A stretch of 64,000 nucleotides of DNA. It comes from Triangularia verruculosa (lineage: Eukaryota > Ascomycota > Sordariomycetes > Sordariales > Podosporaceae). Numbering within the stretch: the first letter of the stretch is position 1; each line of letters opens with the position of its first letter. The stretch covers positions 124,001-188,000 of the forward strand of contig MU863885.1 in NCBI GenBank assembly GCA_033296885.1, written 5' to 3'. A model generated the notes under the pieces. It was not told where the DNA came from. It saw only the letters and a program-made list of their open reading frames with translations, and searched no databases. The translations under genes and the position numbers were made by a program. Below are positions 21,470 to 31,947 of this stretch, in pieces.

Positions 21470-21702
21470 TCCAGCAACGTGATTTCTCCGGGTCATATTG
21501 TTTATATGCTCTTCTAGGATTTGACTACGAGAGACCGGAGGATCTGGAGAATGAGGGTAGGTGCCCGCACGACATTTGGCCCTTGTCAGTTCAGGAAACT
21601 GGGAACTGCATCCAAATTGCGAAGATGGAAGCTGAGCCTTATGCAAAGATTGAGCTCCTCTTTGATGTTCCTAAGAAAGGCTATAGAGGGCATCGTGTCT
21701 GA

Positions 21703-22816
21703 ACGCAATGTTACCAAGGAATTGCGTGGTAGTTTGGGCTCTCAGATACCCAGACTCAAAGCACAGTCACAAAGCTGGCATGAAAGTCACCAGCCTTAAA
21801 GAATAGAGCAAGAGTTCATAGGTCTTTTGAGAGGCTGAAATAAGCCAGGGTGTTTCACTTTGACAGGCATGTGTTGTGACTCCTGTGTATAAACATGATA
21901 ACTAGGCAGGCACTTAACTATCTTCCCGAACCTGATGACGTAGATAGCTAGCTAGCTACTTGGGTGAGAGAAATCCGATAGGTAAGGTACCCTACTTAGT
22001 ACGGTGCTAAGCTAAAACACCTATACAGTTATATGCCGGTTGAAAAAGGAGAGGCTGCTACGAAAAAGCTACCACGCTTTCTAAGAAAGGTAGTGAAGGC
22101 CTACCTTATAAAGTATTGTTTAAAGACCCTTACTATCTTTGAATGACCTCGCATGGCACTAATCGGGCTCTTTATGGTAAAACAAACGCACATCCTCTTT
22201 GGGAGCTGGTAAGCATGCTTGCCTATTAGCTTTCGGGTCTGTTAGCAGATTACCATTTACTCTTCAAGGTTTAAGAATTTGGTGAGCGGAAGAATAGGTA
22301 TGGAGGCGTATTCGCCCTCTTCAGAAAGTCTCTGCTTGATCTCACACCGATTCCCTGTACACTGAGAATGTACTTCCGTAGGCCTTTGATAGGTACCTTC
22401 GTCACTTCGAGGTACCTTCAGTGCCCATCCTAAAGAGCCCCAGAAATTTCTCCTAGGTCCTCCTTCTTTGTATTGGTGTCATGTCGTGTGCTTGCCAATA
22501 AGCAAGATTATCAGACCTTGACATCTTTCTACAGCCCACAACACTGCTATATTTGCTCGGCATCGCCCCGGTAGCCCCCGGAAGCTCCCGGAGGCTGCCC
22601 CGGGCGAGCTGGAGACTTATCTGGTCGTCTCGCGCCCATAGCTCCATGGTCCTGCGGTCAGGTGGTGTTTTGTGATTTTCTCTTTTCTGCGAACTTCGAC
22701 TTTCACTCCTCCGCACCTCAAAAGAAAGCTTGATCGAATGCTCCACTTGGCAGCCCACCATACCACTTTGTTCTTCGTCTTCTTTCAATACAAACCACCG
22801 ATACCAGAGCGCAAAC
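21703..22816. other. intergenic, gene-poor, possibly degenerate repeat DNA
   Basis: 1.1 kb with no supported gene. It includes TAGCTAGCTA-type and AGG/CCT-rich degenerate patterns (22040-22140) that resemble the 21-bp repeat family seen elsewhere, and a GC-rich block at 22560-22620. The last about 100 bp are the presumed promoter and leader of the coiled-coil gene. Confidence 0.35.
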
Positions 22817-23618
22817 ATGTCCAACTCGATCGATCATACCGTTTCTGTTGCGGAAGCTAAAAAGAAGATGCTCGAAGATTCGAAAGTCGCGTTTGAGGGG
22901 GAGAAGGCGGAGTGGAAGATCAATTTGGAGACTGAGAAGGCCAAGCTTGTGCAACAGAAGAACGATTTGGACAAGATGGAGGCTACTATGGGCAAGAAAA
23001 TGGCCGACATGGACAAGCTGAAGGCCGGCATGGACAAAAAAAGGATTGAGTTGTCTGAGTTGTTGTCTGAGTCCAAGAAGGAGCTCGCGCATATGTTGAA
23101 GGATGAAAAAGATAAAGTTCACACAGATATCAAGACTGGTATGTACCTATATTAGCAAGTAATGTCTTTTTAGCAATCAAGGGACTGACTTTGAAACAGC
23201 TTCGTCGACCAAAGCCCAGTTTGACCCAAATCCCCGCCACATTACCGACAGGCAAAAGGTGCTTGAGGAGTTGGTCGGCTGTCAGACCGGGTTTGAGTGC
23301 TACGTGCACGACGCCGCCAGGAACGTGGAGCTGGCGATGCAGATCATGGACGGTATCGCGCATGGCGACGGGAGCCAGTATCGTCGGTTCCAGGATTTCC
23401 GGATGACTGGTCGATATGACCACCCACTTTGCCTCTACGCCATCTTGTCCTTGGGCCACCGGCAAGCTGTGGTTGCCAACCAAGACTGCCTGTGCCCCAA
23501 TGAGTGGCCGTACGACTTGCTCCGCGGCGCTGGCGCTTGCAAGCTCCAGATTATGCCTGTAAAGCATGAGAGCAAACGAACGCTCGTGTTTATCTTCGAG
23601 CCTTATTATTTTATGTAA
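22817..23618 (+). CDS. coiled-coil protein with novel C-terminal module (246 aa)
   Basis: Exons 22817-23138 and 23200-23618 are joined across a 61-bp intron (GTATGT donor, AACAG acceptor); phase is consistent. Residues about 10-105 are rich in K, E, M and L with heptad-like spacing (EAKKKMLEDSKVAFEGEKAEW and on), a clear coiled coil. Residues about 108-246 form a globular-looking module containing EELVGCQTGFECYVHDAA, DHPLCLYAILSLGHRQA, CLCPNEWPYDLL and a final LVFIFEPYYFM. The same layout occurs in the disrupted paralogue at 20448-21702, so this is a duplicated family. I do not recognise the C-terminal module. Location beside HET and kinase genes suggests an accessory or recognition-related role, but this is speculation. 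Confidence 0.75.
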
Positions 23619-24665
23619 GAGCTCATCTGGGAGCGACAGAGTACCAAGGTCATGTTGCAGTAACTGGGTGGTGGATCAGGGACACCCCAGTCCATACCGT
23701 AGTTAGGTAGCTTCAATTTTGCACAAGAAATAGAGGTGCAGTTACACTTGCCTTCCTTATCGAAACCATTAACTACCTTTCTTCAGCGCTGCAGTATTAT
23801 CGTCTGTATCCTCTGATATACCCTCAACATCCCGATGTCTGTATTCTGTAGGTTTCCAGGTTCTCATCTTGTGCAACAAGTCCCGGGTAGTCCGCCTCAG
23901 TAAGGCCAAAATGGGAGTATTTCACAGTTGAAGGGACAACCTACCTAGCCGGCATTTTATCTCATCCGAGCACCAAAGACTATGAGCCGAACCTAGTTAG
24001 TAAGCCTCTTGATAGATCTTAAAGACCTTTTGATAATCTTCTAGGGCCTAAAAGCTATCTTAGGTTAGCTATTAAGTGTCTTTAGGGTGGCTTGCCGGAT
24101 TAGGAGTCTCTTTTCTTTTGTCCACCACATGGCGAGGCAGCCTTATCATCCAATGGTTCCACATTGTCGGGATGTAACCTCAGATCCCAATTTTAGGTAG
24201 GTTTTCTTGCCATGTTGTTGCCTTCCAGCAGGGTGCATGTCGCAAAGTGGAGTAGTGGATTCCTGACAGTCCTCAAGCAAGACATGTTAGACTGACACAC
24301 AGGCAAAACTGGTTCGGGAAGAAAGTAATCAAATATCAGGATTGTCAAGAGACCTACGGAGCGTTCCTGGAATCACCATGAGCCTCATCCCTGTCCACTT
24401 CCCGGTGGATATCGTACCCATCCGTCCCCAGGTACCGGCAGGCTGGAACGCTGCGGGGTAATTAGCGGCGCATCAGCGGGGCCGGGAATGACGGCATCGT
24501 CAACGGTCCGGCGGTCGGAGCTTCGTTTTGTTTTTGAGGTGGGGATTGGTAATCCGGGAAATGGAATCCTAGATAACCCTTGAACCTCCATGATAAAAAT
24601 AAGTTTGACATCCCATAGGTTTCAGTCTTGTTTTGCACTTTATCGCACAAATATCGACCGCCACC
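23619..24665. other. intergenic with degenerate 21-bp-type repeat
   Basis: No gene seen. About 24003-24095 shows a degenerate array of CTTNATAGATCTTAAAG-like units spaced about 21 bp, similar to the arrays at 29.9 and 43.7 kb. The last part is the promoter of the dehydrogenase gene. Confidence 0.4.
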
Positions 24666-25804
24666 ATGTCCTCAGGTCCCATCAAGATCGCCGTTCTCGA
24701 CGACTATCAGGGCATTTCTGGGCCTAAGTACCAGAAGCTTGACCCCTCCAAGTACGAAGTGGCGTTCTTCAAAGATACACTGCCCCCATATAATCATCCT
24801 GATACCACCCAAGATGTTAAGGATAAGCTTGTTGCTAGGCTGGAACCTTTCGCGGTGATCTGTAAGTGGAACATTGCCCATGTGATTGTGCCCAGTTCAG
24901 TAGCTAAAACCTACAAGGCACCATGAGGGAACGTACCCCGTTTCCCAAGGAGCTGATCTCCCGCCTCCCAAACCTCAAGCTGCTCCTGACCACAGGAAAC
25001 CGGAACCTGGGGCTAGACCTGGAAGCCTTCAAGGAGCGGGGCATTCCCGTTGCTGGTGCCGTCGACAGAGCTCATGCAGGGTCCGTGGGCTCCATCAGTA
25101 CAACGGAGCACTGCGTCGCGATGATCCTTGCTGCAGCCCGTAATATTGCACAAGACGATCTTTCGGTGAAGACTGGTGGTTGGCAAACGGTTCCTGCTGT
25201 GAGCCTTCGCGGCAAGATCTTTGGCACCGCCGGCCTTGGTCGGCTCGGCATCGCCGTGGCGAAGATCATGCACCTTGCCTTCGGGATGCGCATCATCGCC
25301 TGGAGCACCAACTTGACACAGGATGCGGCTGACGAGAAAGCCCGGGCTACTGGCTTCCCCGTCGAGGACGAAAACGGTGAAAAGACCTTCAAGGTTGTCA
25401 GCAAGGAGCAGCTTTTCAGCACAGCAGATGTGGTCAGCATCCATCTTGTCCTGTCGGACCGGTCTAGGGGTAGTGTCTCTGCTGCTGATCTCGCCCTGAT
25501 GAAACCCTCTGCTATCTTTGTCAACACGTCCCGAGGGCCGCTAGTGGTGGAGAAGGATTTGCAAGACGCTCTGGAGCAAGGCAAGATCCGGGCAGCAGCG
25601 CTCGATGTTTTCGAAAAAGAGCCGTTGCCTCTAGACAGCAGATGGAGGACGACAAAGTGGGGACAAGATGGCCGGAGTCGTGTGTTGCTCACACCGCACA
25701 TGGGATACGTGGAGGAAGCAACGCTTGAAGCATGGTATGAGCAGCAGGTGGAGAATCTTTTGAGGTGGGAGAAAAAGGAGGACCTTACGACCCCTTTGTA
25801 CTAA
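24666..25804 (+). CDS. D-isomer-specific 2-hydroxyacid dehydrogenase (360 aa)
   Basis: Exons 24666-24861 and 24918-25804 are joined across a 56-bp intron (GTAAGT donor, TACAAG acceptor), giving TGC-ACC-ATG at the seam. Translation starts at CCACCATGTC. The NAD-binding fold has the glycine motif GTAGLGRLG at about residue 166. Catalytic residues of the family are visible: Arg in NTSRGPLV (about 268), Glu in DVFEKEPLP (about 299) and His in LLTPHMGY (about 324). The enzyme should reduce a 2-keto acid to the D-2-hydroxyacid with NAD(P)H in the cytosol. It is closer to fungal phosphoglycerate-dehydrogenase-like proteins than to formate dehydrogenase, but the substrate cannot be read from the sequence. 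Length and motifs are complete. Confidence 0.9.
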
Positions 25805-26423
25805 TTGCAAACTTCTGCCTGTCAAGTAGAAACACGACAAAACTTCTTTTTGGAAGCCTCTTTGGTTCGACCATGATCCATAAACCCATGCAAGTCTGGT
25901 CCTTGTGCATGATCTACTTCCCTCCAAAGCTCTCAAAGCCCTGGGCCTGGCTCTGAAGTATTTCTGCATGTGTGAACAATAACAGGCAAGTCCAGGGGCC
26001 TTCTTTCCCTTGTGTTGTCTCTGGGGCTCCTGCCTTTCCTGTTAGGTATCGCCGTCTGATGGCATGCGCGACTGCCTCATTGCCTCAGCACCACCTGCAG
26101 AGTTTGCCTTTTGTCCCATCAATATTTTTTAGTGTCTGGAAAGCGCGTTGTGCCGGGCGCGTCATTTTCTTGTTTACAAGAAACTGCAGGATGCGATCTT
26201 TCTTTCCACCCCGACGCAACACTCGGAAGTTCCTCTAGCAGCATCACACACTGGACATCCGACCCGACACCTAGCCCACGAAGCGCGATAGCGTCTTAGG
26301 TGACAACCTGCCGACCCAGTTCTTTTTGTTTACTTCTCAGCAATCTGTGTCTCTAGCATTTTACCGGGCTCCTAGCCATCAAGCCCTCCCACTTTGTTGG
26401 TTTTGCGAGCATCCCCGAAAGCC
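25805..26423. other. intergenic, no gene seen
   Basis: 3' flank of the dehydrogenase gene, then the promoter and leader of the dsRBD-like gene. Short frames here lack features. Confidence 0.4.
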
Positions 26424-28035
26424 ATGGCTTCGCAACACATCAAGCGGGAGCCCCACAATGGTATGGACACCATCAATCCCATGATGAACAACGGCATCGG
26501 ACTCACATACTCAAGCAGGCATGGCGATGCCTCTCCGAACTCGAGACGCTCCCCGACCGCAGGCTCAATCCCACCAGGCATCTGGCAGCAGTATGTTGTA
26601 AATATTGATCCGTTGGGATAGTCATCCATCTAATCGTAGTGATAAAGATATGATGCCTCCCCCCGGTTCTATTCGTCATGGGAACGCGTTCTCCGGAATG
26701 CCTCCCCCCTCGACCATCGATCGTCGCTACATTCCATGGGGCCAGATGACTCCAGGACGAAGCCCGCAAGGTCACCCAGGGGTTCATTATGGACCTATCC
26801 CTGTTCAAGGAACCCCTCAAGATCGATTTAGACGTGAAGTACTCGGTCAGGGGCGTGGACAAATCATGGGCTCGGGGCAATGGTCGACACCTGCTCCGAC
26901 CCCGACCCTATCGTCTATCAGAAACAGTGGCCCTCTCCAACCCAACACTCCACAGCCGCCTTCGGGGTCTCGTCAGTCTGTTGGCACGTCCTCAACCGCT
27001 CCTCAACGGCTTTCCCACGCATGTCAGAAGCGTGGCTTCAACCCATTGTTTGAGGTGTTTCCATCTGGCAGCAAATTTGGTTGCAACGTCAATATCGGAG
27101 GTACTATTTTGAGAAGCGGTAGCCTCTTTGAAACGAACAGACAAGCCAAAGAGGAGTCAGCCATGAAAGGTTTAGAATACCTGCGGCAGAGGGGCTGGCT
27201 AACTGAATCTCCGAGCCCCTCAAAGAACTCGAGAGACGGGACAAGAAGTCAGGTTACTGATCCTCGTCCTTCGTCTCAGCACGAAGGAGCTCATGCATTC
27301 CGCACCCAAGCACCTGCTTTTCGTTCTCATGCACCTGACACTGGTACTCATCCACATTCCATCCCGCACCAGGCATCTCCCATTGACTCTCAGGGACGTC
27401 TCGTACGATCCCAATCATCCATCGCTTATCTTGAGCAGTCAGTGGCTCGTCTCGAGGCCACCGTCGCCCGTCTCCAGGCTCCCGAGGCTTTGAAGAGGGA
27501 ACAGGATGTGGAAATGACAGACGTCCCGGCTTCGAGCGGTAGCCGGGCCTCTGCCATCAGTGCTGCCCAGCAGGTAGGGTTGTTGGAGCAGATCAAGCGT
27601 ATTACGGGCATGGACGGGCTCGATACGTCCAGTGAGAGCGCCGAAGTGACCCGCGCTTACCTTGAGGGTTTGGCCGTCGGGTCCCGTCTGGCGGCTGCAG
27701 CCCGCCGCCGATCCCGGTCTCCTACCCGGTCTCCGCAGACTTCTCGGGCGAACCGGCGCCGCGAACGTTCACCTCTCGATGCCCGCGTCCGGTTTACCCC
27801 GCCGCCAGTGTATGAACGATGGACTGGTCGTCCTGCGACAGACCGGTATCGTCCCGAAGACCGTTATCGCCCCGACGAAGATGGGCGTCTTCGTGACAAC
27901 ACCCGTCCCCGAGTTCTCGGCAGAGATGACTCTGAATCAGCGGAATCTGGCGAGGTCTCCGAACATAGCAGTGGTAGAGAATCCGTGCATGGGGCCGATA
28001 ATAGTGATAAAAAGCGCTGCTCGTCTCAGCCTTGA
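26424..28035 (+). CDS. dsRNA-binding-domain-like protein with Arg/Ser-rich tail (520 aa)
   Basis: Exons 26424-26590 and 26640-28035 are joined across a 49-bp intron (GTATGT donor, CTAATC branch, GTAG acceptor) to give 520 aa. The N-terminal half is disordered and rich in P, G and S. At about residues 185-250 a segment fits the alpha-beta-beta-beta-alpha pattern of a dsRNA-binding domain (ACQKRGFNPLFEVFPSG, then GCNVNIGGTIL, then AKEESAMKGLEYLRQRG). The C-terminal half has a short helical/coiled-coil region (SIAYLEQSVARLEATVARL), then RRRSRSPTRSPQ and repeated DRYRPEDRYRP, as in RS-type RNA-processing proteins. A nuclear RNA-binding role is inferred; the exact family is not recognised. Confidence 0.75.
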
Positions 28036-28564
28036 GTATGTGCCTTCTGCGACCAAGGTAGATTTACCGGCTCGTTGTCGCTGAGCCAAAATATTTTTTT
28101 GGCCTGACGGTTCATCGATCAGGCTCTTCCTCGTGGGAGTTCTTTTTTTTTTCTTTTTCTTTTTTTCTTTTTTTTTTTCGCATTGGTCTTGTTTCTGCTC
28201 TTGTCTGTTTAGGTTTGGTTTTCGGTGTCGCTGATATCTCCGCCTGCGCATCACACTTCGTCACATGAGAGCCCTGGCACATCCTTGATCACCCTTCGCA
28301 ATCCATGAGCCGGGGTCAGGCGGAAATTAGCTGATAGGGCTGGGGCTCATATGTCTTGTTTGATCATATCAATTAACTGCTCGTGGCACGGGATTCCAAG
28401 AGAACCAGGCATGGGATATGGATGAAGATAGCAAGTGGAAGTGACGGCGGGTCAATCAAAGAGAAACGGTGCGGTGGCGGGAAGACCGCCTAAAATGTAA
28501 AGAGGAGTTCCTGTAACCAGCTAATGTAACACATTGTACAATAAAACACAAGAGAAACAGTTTA
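28036..28564. other. convergent 3' flanks with poly-pyrimidine tract
   Basis: Lies between the stop of the dsRBD-like gene (plus) and the stop of the SDR gene (minus). It contains a T-rich tract at 28141-28178 broken by single C residues, probably in the 3' UTR. Confidence 0.5.
28141..28178. repeat. poly-T / polypyrimidine tract
   Basis: About 38 bp of T with a few C interruptions. Low complexity, about 105 bp after the dsRBD-like gene stop codon. Confidence 0.9.
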
Positions 28565-29416
28565 CTACAGTTTACTTGGCATGCGCGTCGCTCCATCCAG
28601 GCGAATAACCACTCCATTCAACATGACATTCTCGATCGTTTGCTTCACCAGCGAAGCGAACTCTTCTGGCTGACCCGCCCTAGCGGGGAACTCCATGGCT
28701 TTTTGCAACCCCTCTCTCACCTTGTCCGACAAGATGGCCGTCATGGCCGAGTCGAACATGCTAGGCGCAATGGTCACAACTCTGATGCCAAATCGGGCGA
28801 GATCCCGAGCCATGGGCAAAGTCATGGAGGCGACAGCGCCTTTACTCGCCGCGTAGGCCACCTGGCCCATCTGTCCTTCGAAAGCGGCGGAACTAGCCAC
28901 CATGACAACTACACCTCTTTCCTTGTCCGGCCCATAAGGCTCAGACTTGGCCAGCAAAGGTAAAAATTGACGGGTAACATCGAGAGTGCCGCGGAGATTG
29001 ATGTTCAGGACAAATTCGATGCTATCGAGGGAAACTGGATTGAGGCGCTTGTCGAGGATGAGACCTGGGGCGCCAACGCCAGCAGCGGGGATGATACCGG
29101 CTAGGGGTTTGCCAATTTCATTGATCCATGAGGTGACGCCAGACACAGCGGAGGAGACAGATTCGGTGGAGGAGACGTCGCAGGGGAAGAACTTGGCTGA
29201 GGGGGCGCCGCCCAGGGAGGTCACGGCTTTCGCGCCGGTCTCTTCATTGAGATCGAGAATGGCGACGGAGGCCCCGGAAGAGATGAGAGTTTTGGCCGTG
29301 GCAAGCCCCAGGCCGGAAGCACTGGAATATTGTCAGTAAGGTTGGTGGTCATGGAATTGTGAGGCCGGATGAGCTTACCCGCCTGAGATGACAAAGGTAC
29401 GACCGTCAATCTTCAT
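28565..29416 (-). CDS. short-chain dehydrogenase, HSD17B10-like (264 aa)
   Basis: Exons 29416-29379 (38 bp) and 29321-28565 are joined across a 57-bp intron (GTAAGC donor, TTCCAG acceptor). The join restores the cofactor motif: GGASGLGLA at residues 12-20. The catalytic Ser lies in VASSAAF (about 153) and the YAASK motif at about 166-170. The C-terminus (FPARAGQPEEFASLVKQTIE, then LNGVVIRLDGATRM) is characteristic of type-2 3-hydroxyacyl-CoA dehydrogenase / 17-beta-hydroxysteroid dehydrogenase 10. The likely reaction is NAD-dependent oxidation of 3-hydroxyacyl-CoA or of the isoleucine-degradation intermediate 2-methyl-3-hydroxybutyryl-CoA. No clear targeting peptide is visible; peroxisomal or mitochondrial placement is open. 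Confidence 0.9.
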
Positions 29417-30695
29417 CTTGGATCACTGAAGAGAGCAATTGATGAGGTGAGATGAGAGAACTACGTTGGGAAAGTGAAAATATCTGAAATGAAGGATATC
29501 AAACAGTTCAGGGTGTGTCTAAATAGTAATTACATGCCGGGCCGGCTGTTTCTCTTGGTGTAAGTGACGACTTGGTCTTGGTGTTGCTAACAAAGTGTGC
29601 CATCTGAGTGCCGAGCTCTGTGGGGGACGTTTGCATTGACCGGGAATGCCTCGGTTCCGCGTTAGGGACTGCAGAGGAGCCCCGATACATGCATGAGCAC
29701 ATGGAGCGGGGCTGGAGCTTGTCTGAGCCTAAGCCCCCAAAATTGTTAAGCATCTGCAGGTCTCCGCCGCATCGTTGGTGTGGCTTTGTGACCGTTACGA
29801 AACGTTACGAGCCCAACTGCCCACTAGCCACATTTTCCCCTACGTCGTGGACCAAATAATTGGCACTGCAAAGCAGAAACAAGGTCTGAAAAGATAGTTA
29901 TAAGGCCTTTGAAATATTTAGACTGTGTTTCAAAGATGATAAAAGACCTTGAAGGATAATTGATAGGCCCTTTAAATAGTCGAGAGACTTCTGAAAAACG
30001 TAAATATGTCTTTTCTACCATATTAAAGGTGTAATTCTGGAATGCAGGACCAATTATTTTGTCCACAGCGTGCCCCCCACACGCACATGTCACCCTGCAG
30101 CATCGTCCTGTCCCTCGTGCTCGCTTTCCCTGCCGTCTGTTCCCCCCTTGTCTGATCTTGTTTCTTTGCTGCAGATAAGGCGTCGTGGAACCGAACCTCG
30201 ACCACAGCTCTTTCAACAACTGAGTGACTTTCCTCGTTTCCGCAAAGTCTGGATAAGGGATCGCATCGCAAAGGGAAGGAAAACGCAAAAGACGGGAGTC
30301 CACGTTTCCCACGCAGGTGTCGTACTGTGTACCACACCGCTCCTCTCTTTAATTTACAGTCTTGGTGTCGCAAAGCTCAACCTTTGGATCGACGAAAACG
30401 CACAAATAATCTCCGGTTGGGGCTCGCATGAAATGTGTGGCTGGTTTTAGTTATTTTGTTATACAGAAGGATACACGAATTACCACCCTTTGCGCGATAG
30501 AGCAACACAGGGCAACGAGAACGGGATATTTTACCAAGTGACGAGAATCGACCTCCACGACGCTACGATCGAACGAACCCCGCCCGAGACATCCGTGGAG
30601 CGCGCGCATAGCACAGACAGCGCTACCACCACCGCACTACACCAGAACCCTCTCATGCACCATTTTGTAGCCAAACAACAAGAAAAGACGATCGC
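29417..30695. other. intergenic between divergent SDR and Rab4-type genes
   Basis: 1.3 kb with no supported gene. It includes the degenerate 21-bp repeat array at 29892-29998. The promoter and leader of the Rab4-type gene occupy the right end (CA-rich leader 30600-30690). Confidence 0.4.
29892..29998. repeat. degenerate 21-bp tandem repeat (about 5 units)
   Basis: Units such as GATAGTTATAAGGCCTTTGAA and GATAATTGATAGGCCCTTTAA recur every 21 bp. They resemble the reverse complement of the unit at 43607-43780 (TTGAAGGGCCTGCTGACTATC), so both arrays belong to one diverged minisatellite family. This copy is more A/T-rich. Confidence 0.6.
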
Positions 30696-31947
30696 ATGAG
30701 CGGCTACGTCGAGCTCTCCGGCTTCGGCCGCCCCCGCCGGGGCTCCTCCGCCGCGAGCGAAACGAGCAGCGCCGGCACAGCCACCCGCGGCCAGGACAGA
30801 GAACAAGAGCTAGGGAGCATGTATGACTACCTAGCCAAGATTATACTGCTAGGTCCAAGCGGGACTGGAAAGTCTGTTCGCCCTCTGTGCCCCTCTTGTA
30901 GACCCCCCCTGCTTTAAACCTTACCTTTGCTGACGGTTATCCTGTGTGTAAAGGTCCTGTCTCCTCCACCGCTTCGTCAAGGCGGAATGGCGCGTACTAT
31001 CCTCCCAGACCATCGGCGTCGAATTCGCCTCCAAGATCATCAAAGTCGGCACCGGCGCAAGGAGGAAAAGGATCAAGCTCCAGCTATGGGATACCGCAGG
31101 CACGGAAAGGTTCAGGTCGGTGTCGAGGTCATATTACCGGGGCGCAGCGGGTGCGATATTGGTGTATGATGTCACCAGCCACGCCAGCTTCAACAGTCTG
31201 CAGCCGTTTTTGAATGATGCGAGGGCGCTGGCGAGCCCGAATTTGAGCTTGTTGCTGGTGGGGAATAAAGTCGACTTGGCGGCTAGCCAAACAGGAGCGT
31301 ATTCAGATTATGAAGATAATGATGATTGGGGAAGAGACAACAGATTAGGGGTGGGGGGTGGCAGAGGTGGGGGTTTACCCATGCCGAGCAGTGTCGCCAG
31401 TAGCAGTGTCACTTCTTTTCAGACGACGACAACGACGATGACGGATAGGACGGAACAAGGGGGACGAGGGCAACAGACGCCGTTGGTGCCGAGTTCGTAT
31501 TCTAGTGTGTCAACTATTCACCCGGGGTTGGGGTCACAACTAAAAGCGACGATTGCGCCGGACGGGAGGGAAGTCAGCGCGGTCGAGGCGTCGAGATGGG
31601 CGAGCACGGTGAACATTCCGGTGACGATGGAGGTTTCGGCGCTAAGTGGCGAGGGTGTGGATGAAGTCTTTGGAAGGCTGGCGAGGATGATTTTGACCAA
31701 GATCGAGCTGGGTGAAATCGATCCTGACGATCCGATGAGTGGGATTCAATACGGTGATGCTGGAGCGCTTTGGAATGCTGGCGCAAGTGATGGGGGAAGC
31801 ATCAAGAGCACATTGACCGCCGAGGAGGTGGGTATCGGAGGGAGGAGGAGGCGAGGAAAGCCAAAACGGATGGGCCAAGGCGCGTTGAGAGAATGGGAGG
31901 AAGTGTTCACGTTGACAGGCAGGAGGCGTAATAGGGGTTGCTGTTGA
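30696..31947 (+). CDS. Rab4-type small GTPase with internal insert (389 aa)
   Basis: Exons 30696-30871 and 30954-31947 are joined across an 82-bp intron inside the P-loop, restoring GPSGTGKSCLLHRF. A G/S-rich N-terminal extension of about 45 residues precedes the G domain. Other motifs are QTIGVEF (switch I Thr), WDTAGTERFRSVSRSYYRG (switch II, with Thr where most Rabs have Gln) and VGNKVDL. After that motif about 100 G/S/T/D-rich residues are inserted before the second half (ATIAPDGREVSAVEASRWA, then EVSALSGEGVDEVF). The C-terminus GCC is a geranylgeranylation signal. The switch II signature is closest to Rab4/fission-yeast Ypt4, which acts in endosomal recycling. Typical Rabs are about 210 aa, so the insert and C-terminal extension nearly double the length. 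Confidence 0.87.

Larger units (their letters stand above)
20448..21702 (+). pseudogene. disrupted coiled-coil protein gene, paralogue of the gene at 22817
   Basis: Opens at ATG 20448 (MSGYNDQGLADYFRL) and reads 86 codons of helical, coiled-coil-like sequence to an in-frame TAA at 20706. The same frame then continues with coiled-coil sequence (ALDQEKLDFYRQKEKFLEAQ). A shift of +1 near 20850 is needed to continue into VLSHIGTIQDGVKSDLRTFL. An intron 20945-21005 leads to VAYEAGPSQKRARTQEVF and IATALQIFHDIHARADW. At 21249 a 216-bp solo LTR interrupts the codon after HY. After it the homologous frame resumes (QRDFSGSYCLYALLGFDYE, then NEGRCPHDIWPL and IELLFDV) to a TGA at 21700. The C-terminal module matches that of the intact paralogue (LCLYAILS, CLCPNEWPYDLL, LVFIFEP). 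The TAA could come from a C-to-T change in CAA, as RIP would produce. The gene is evidently dead. Confidence 0.82.
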
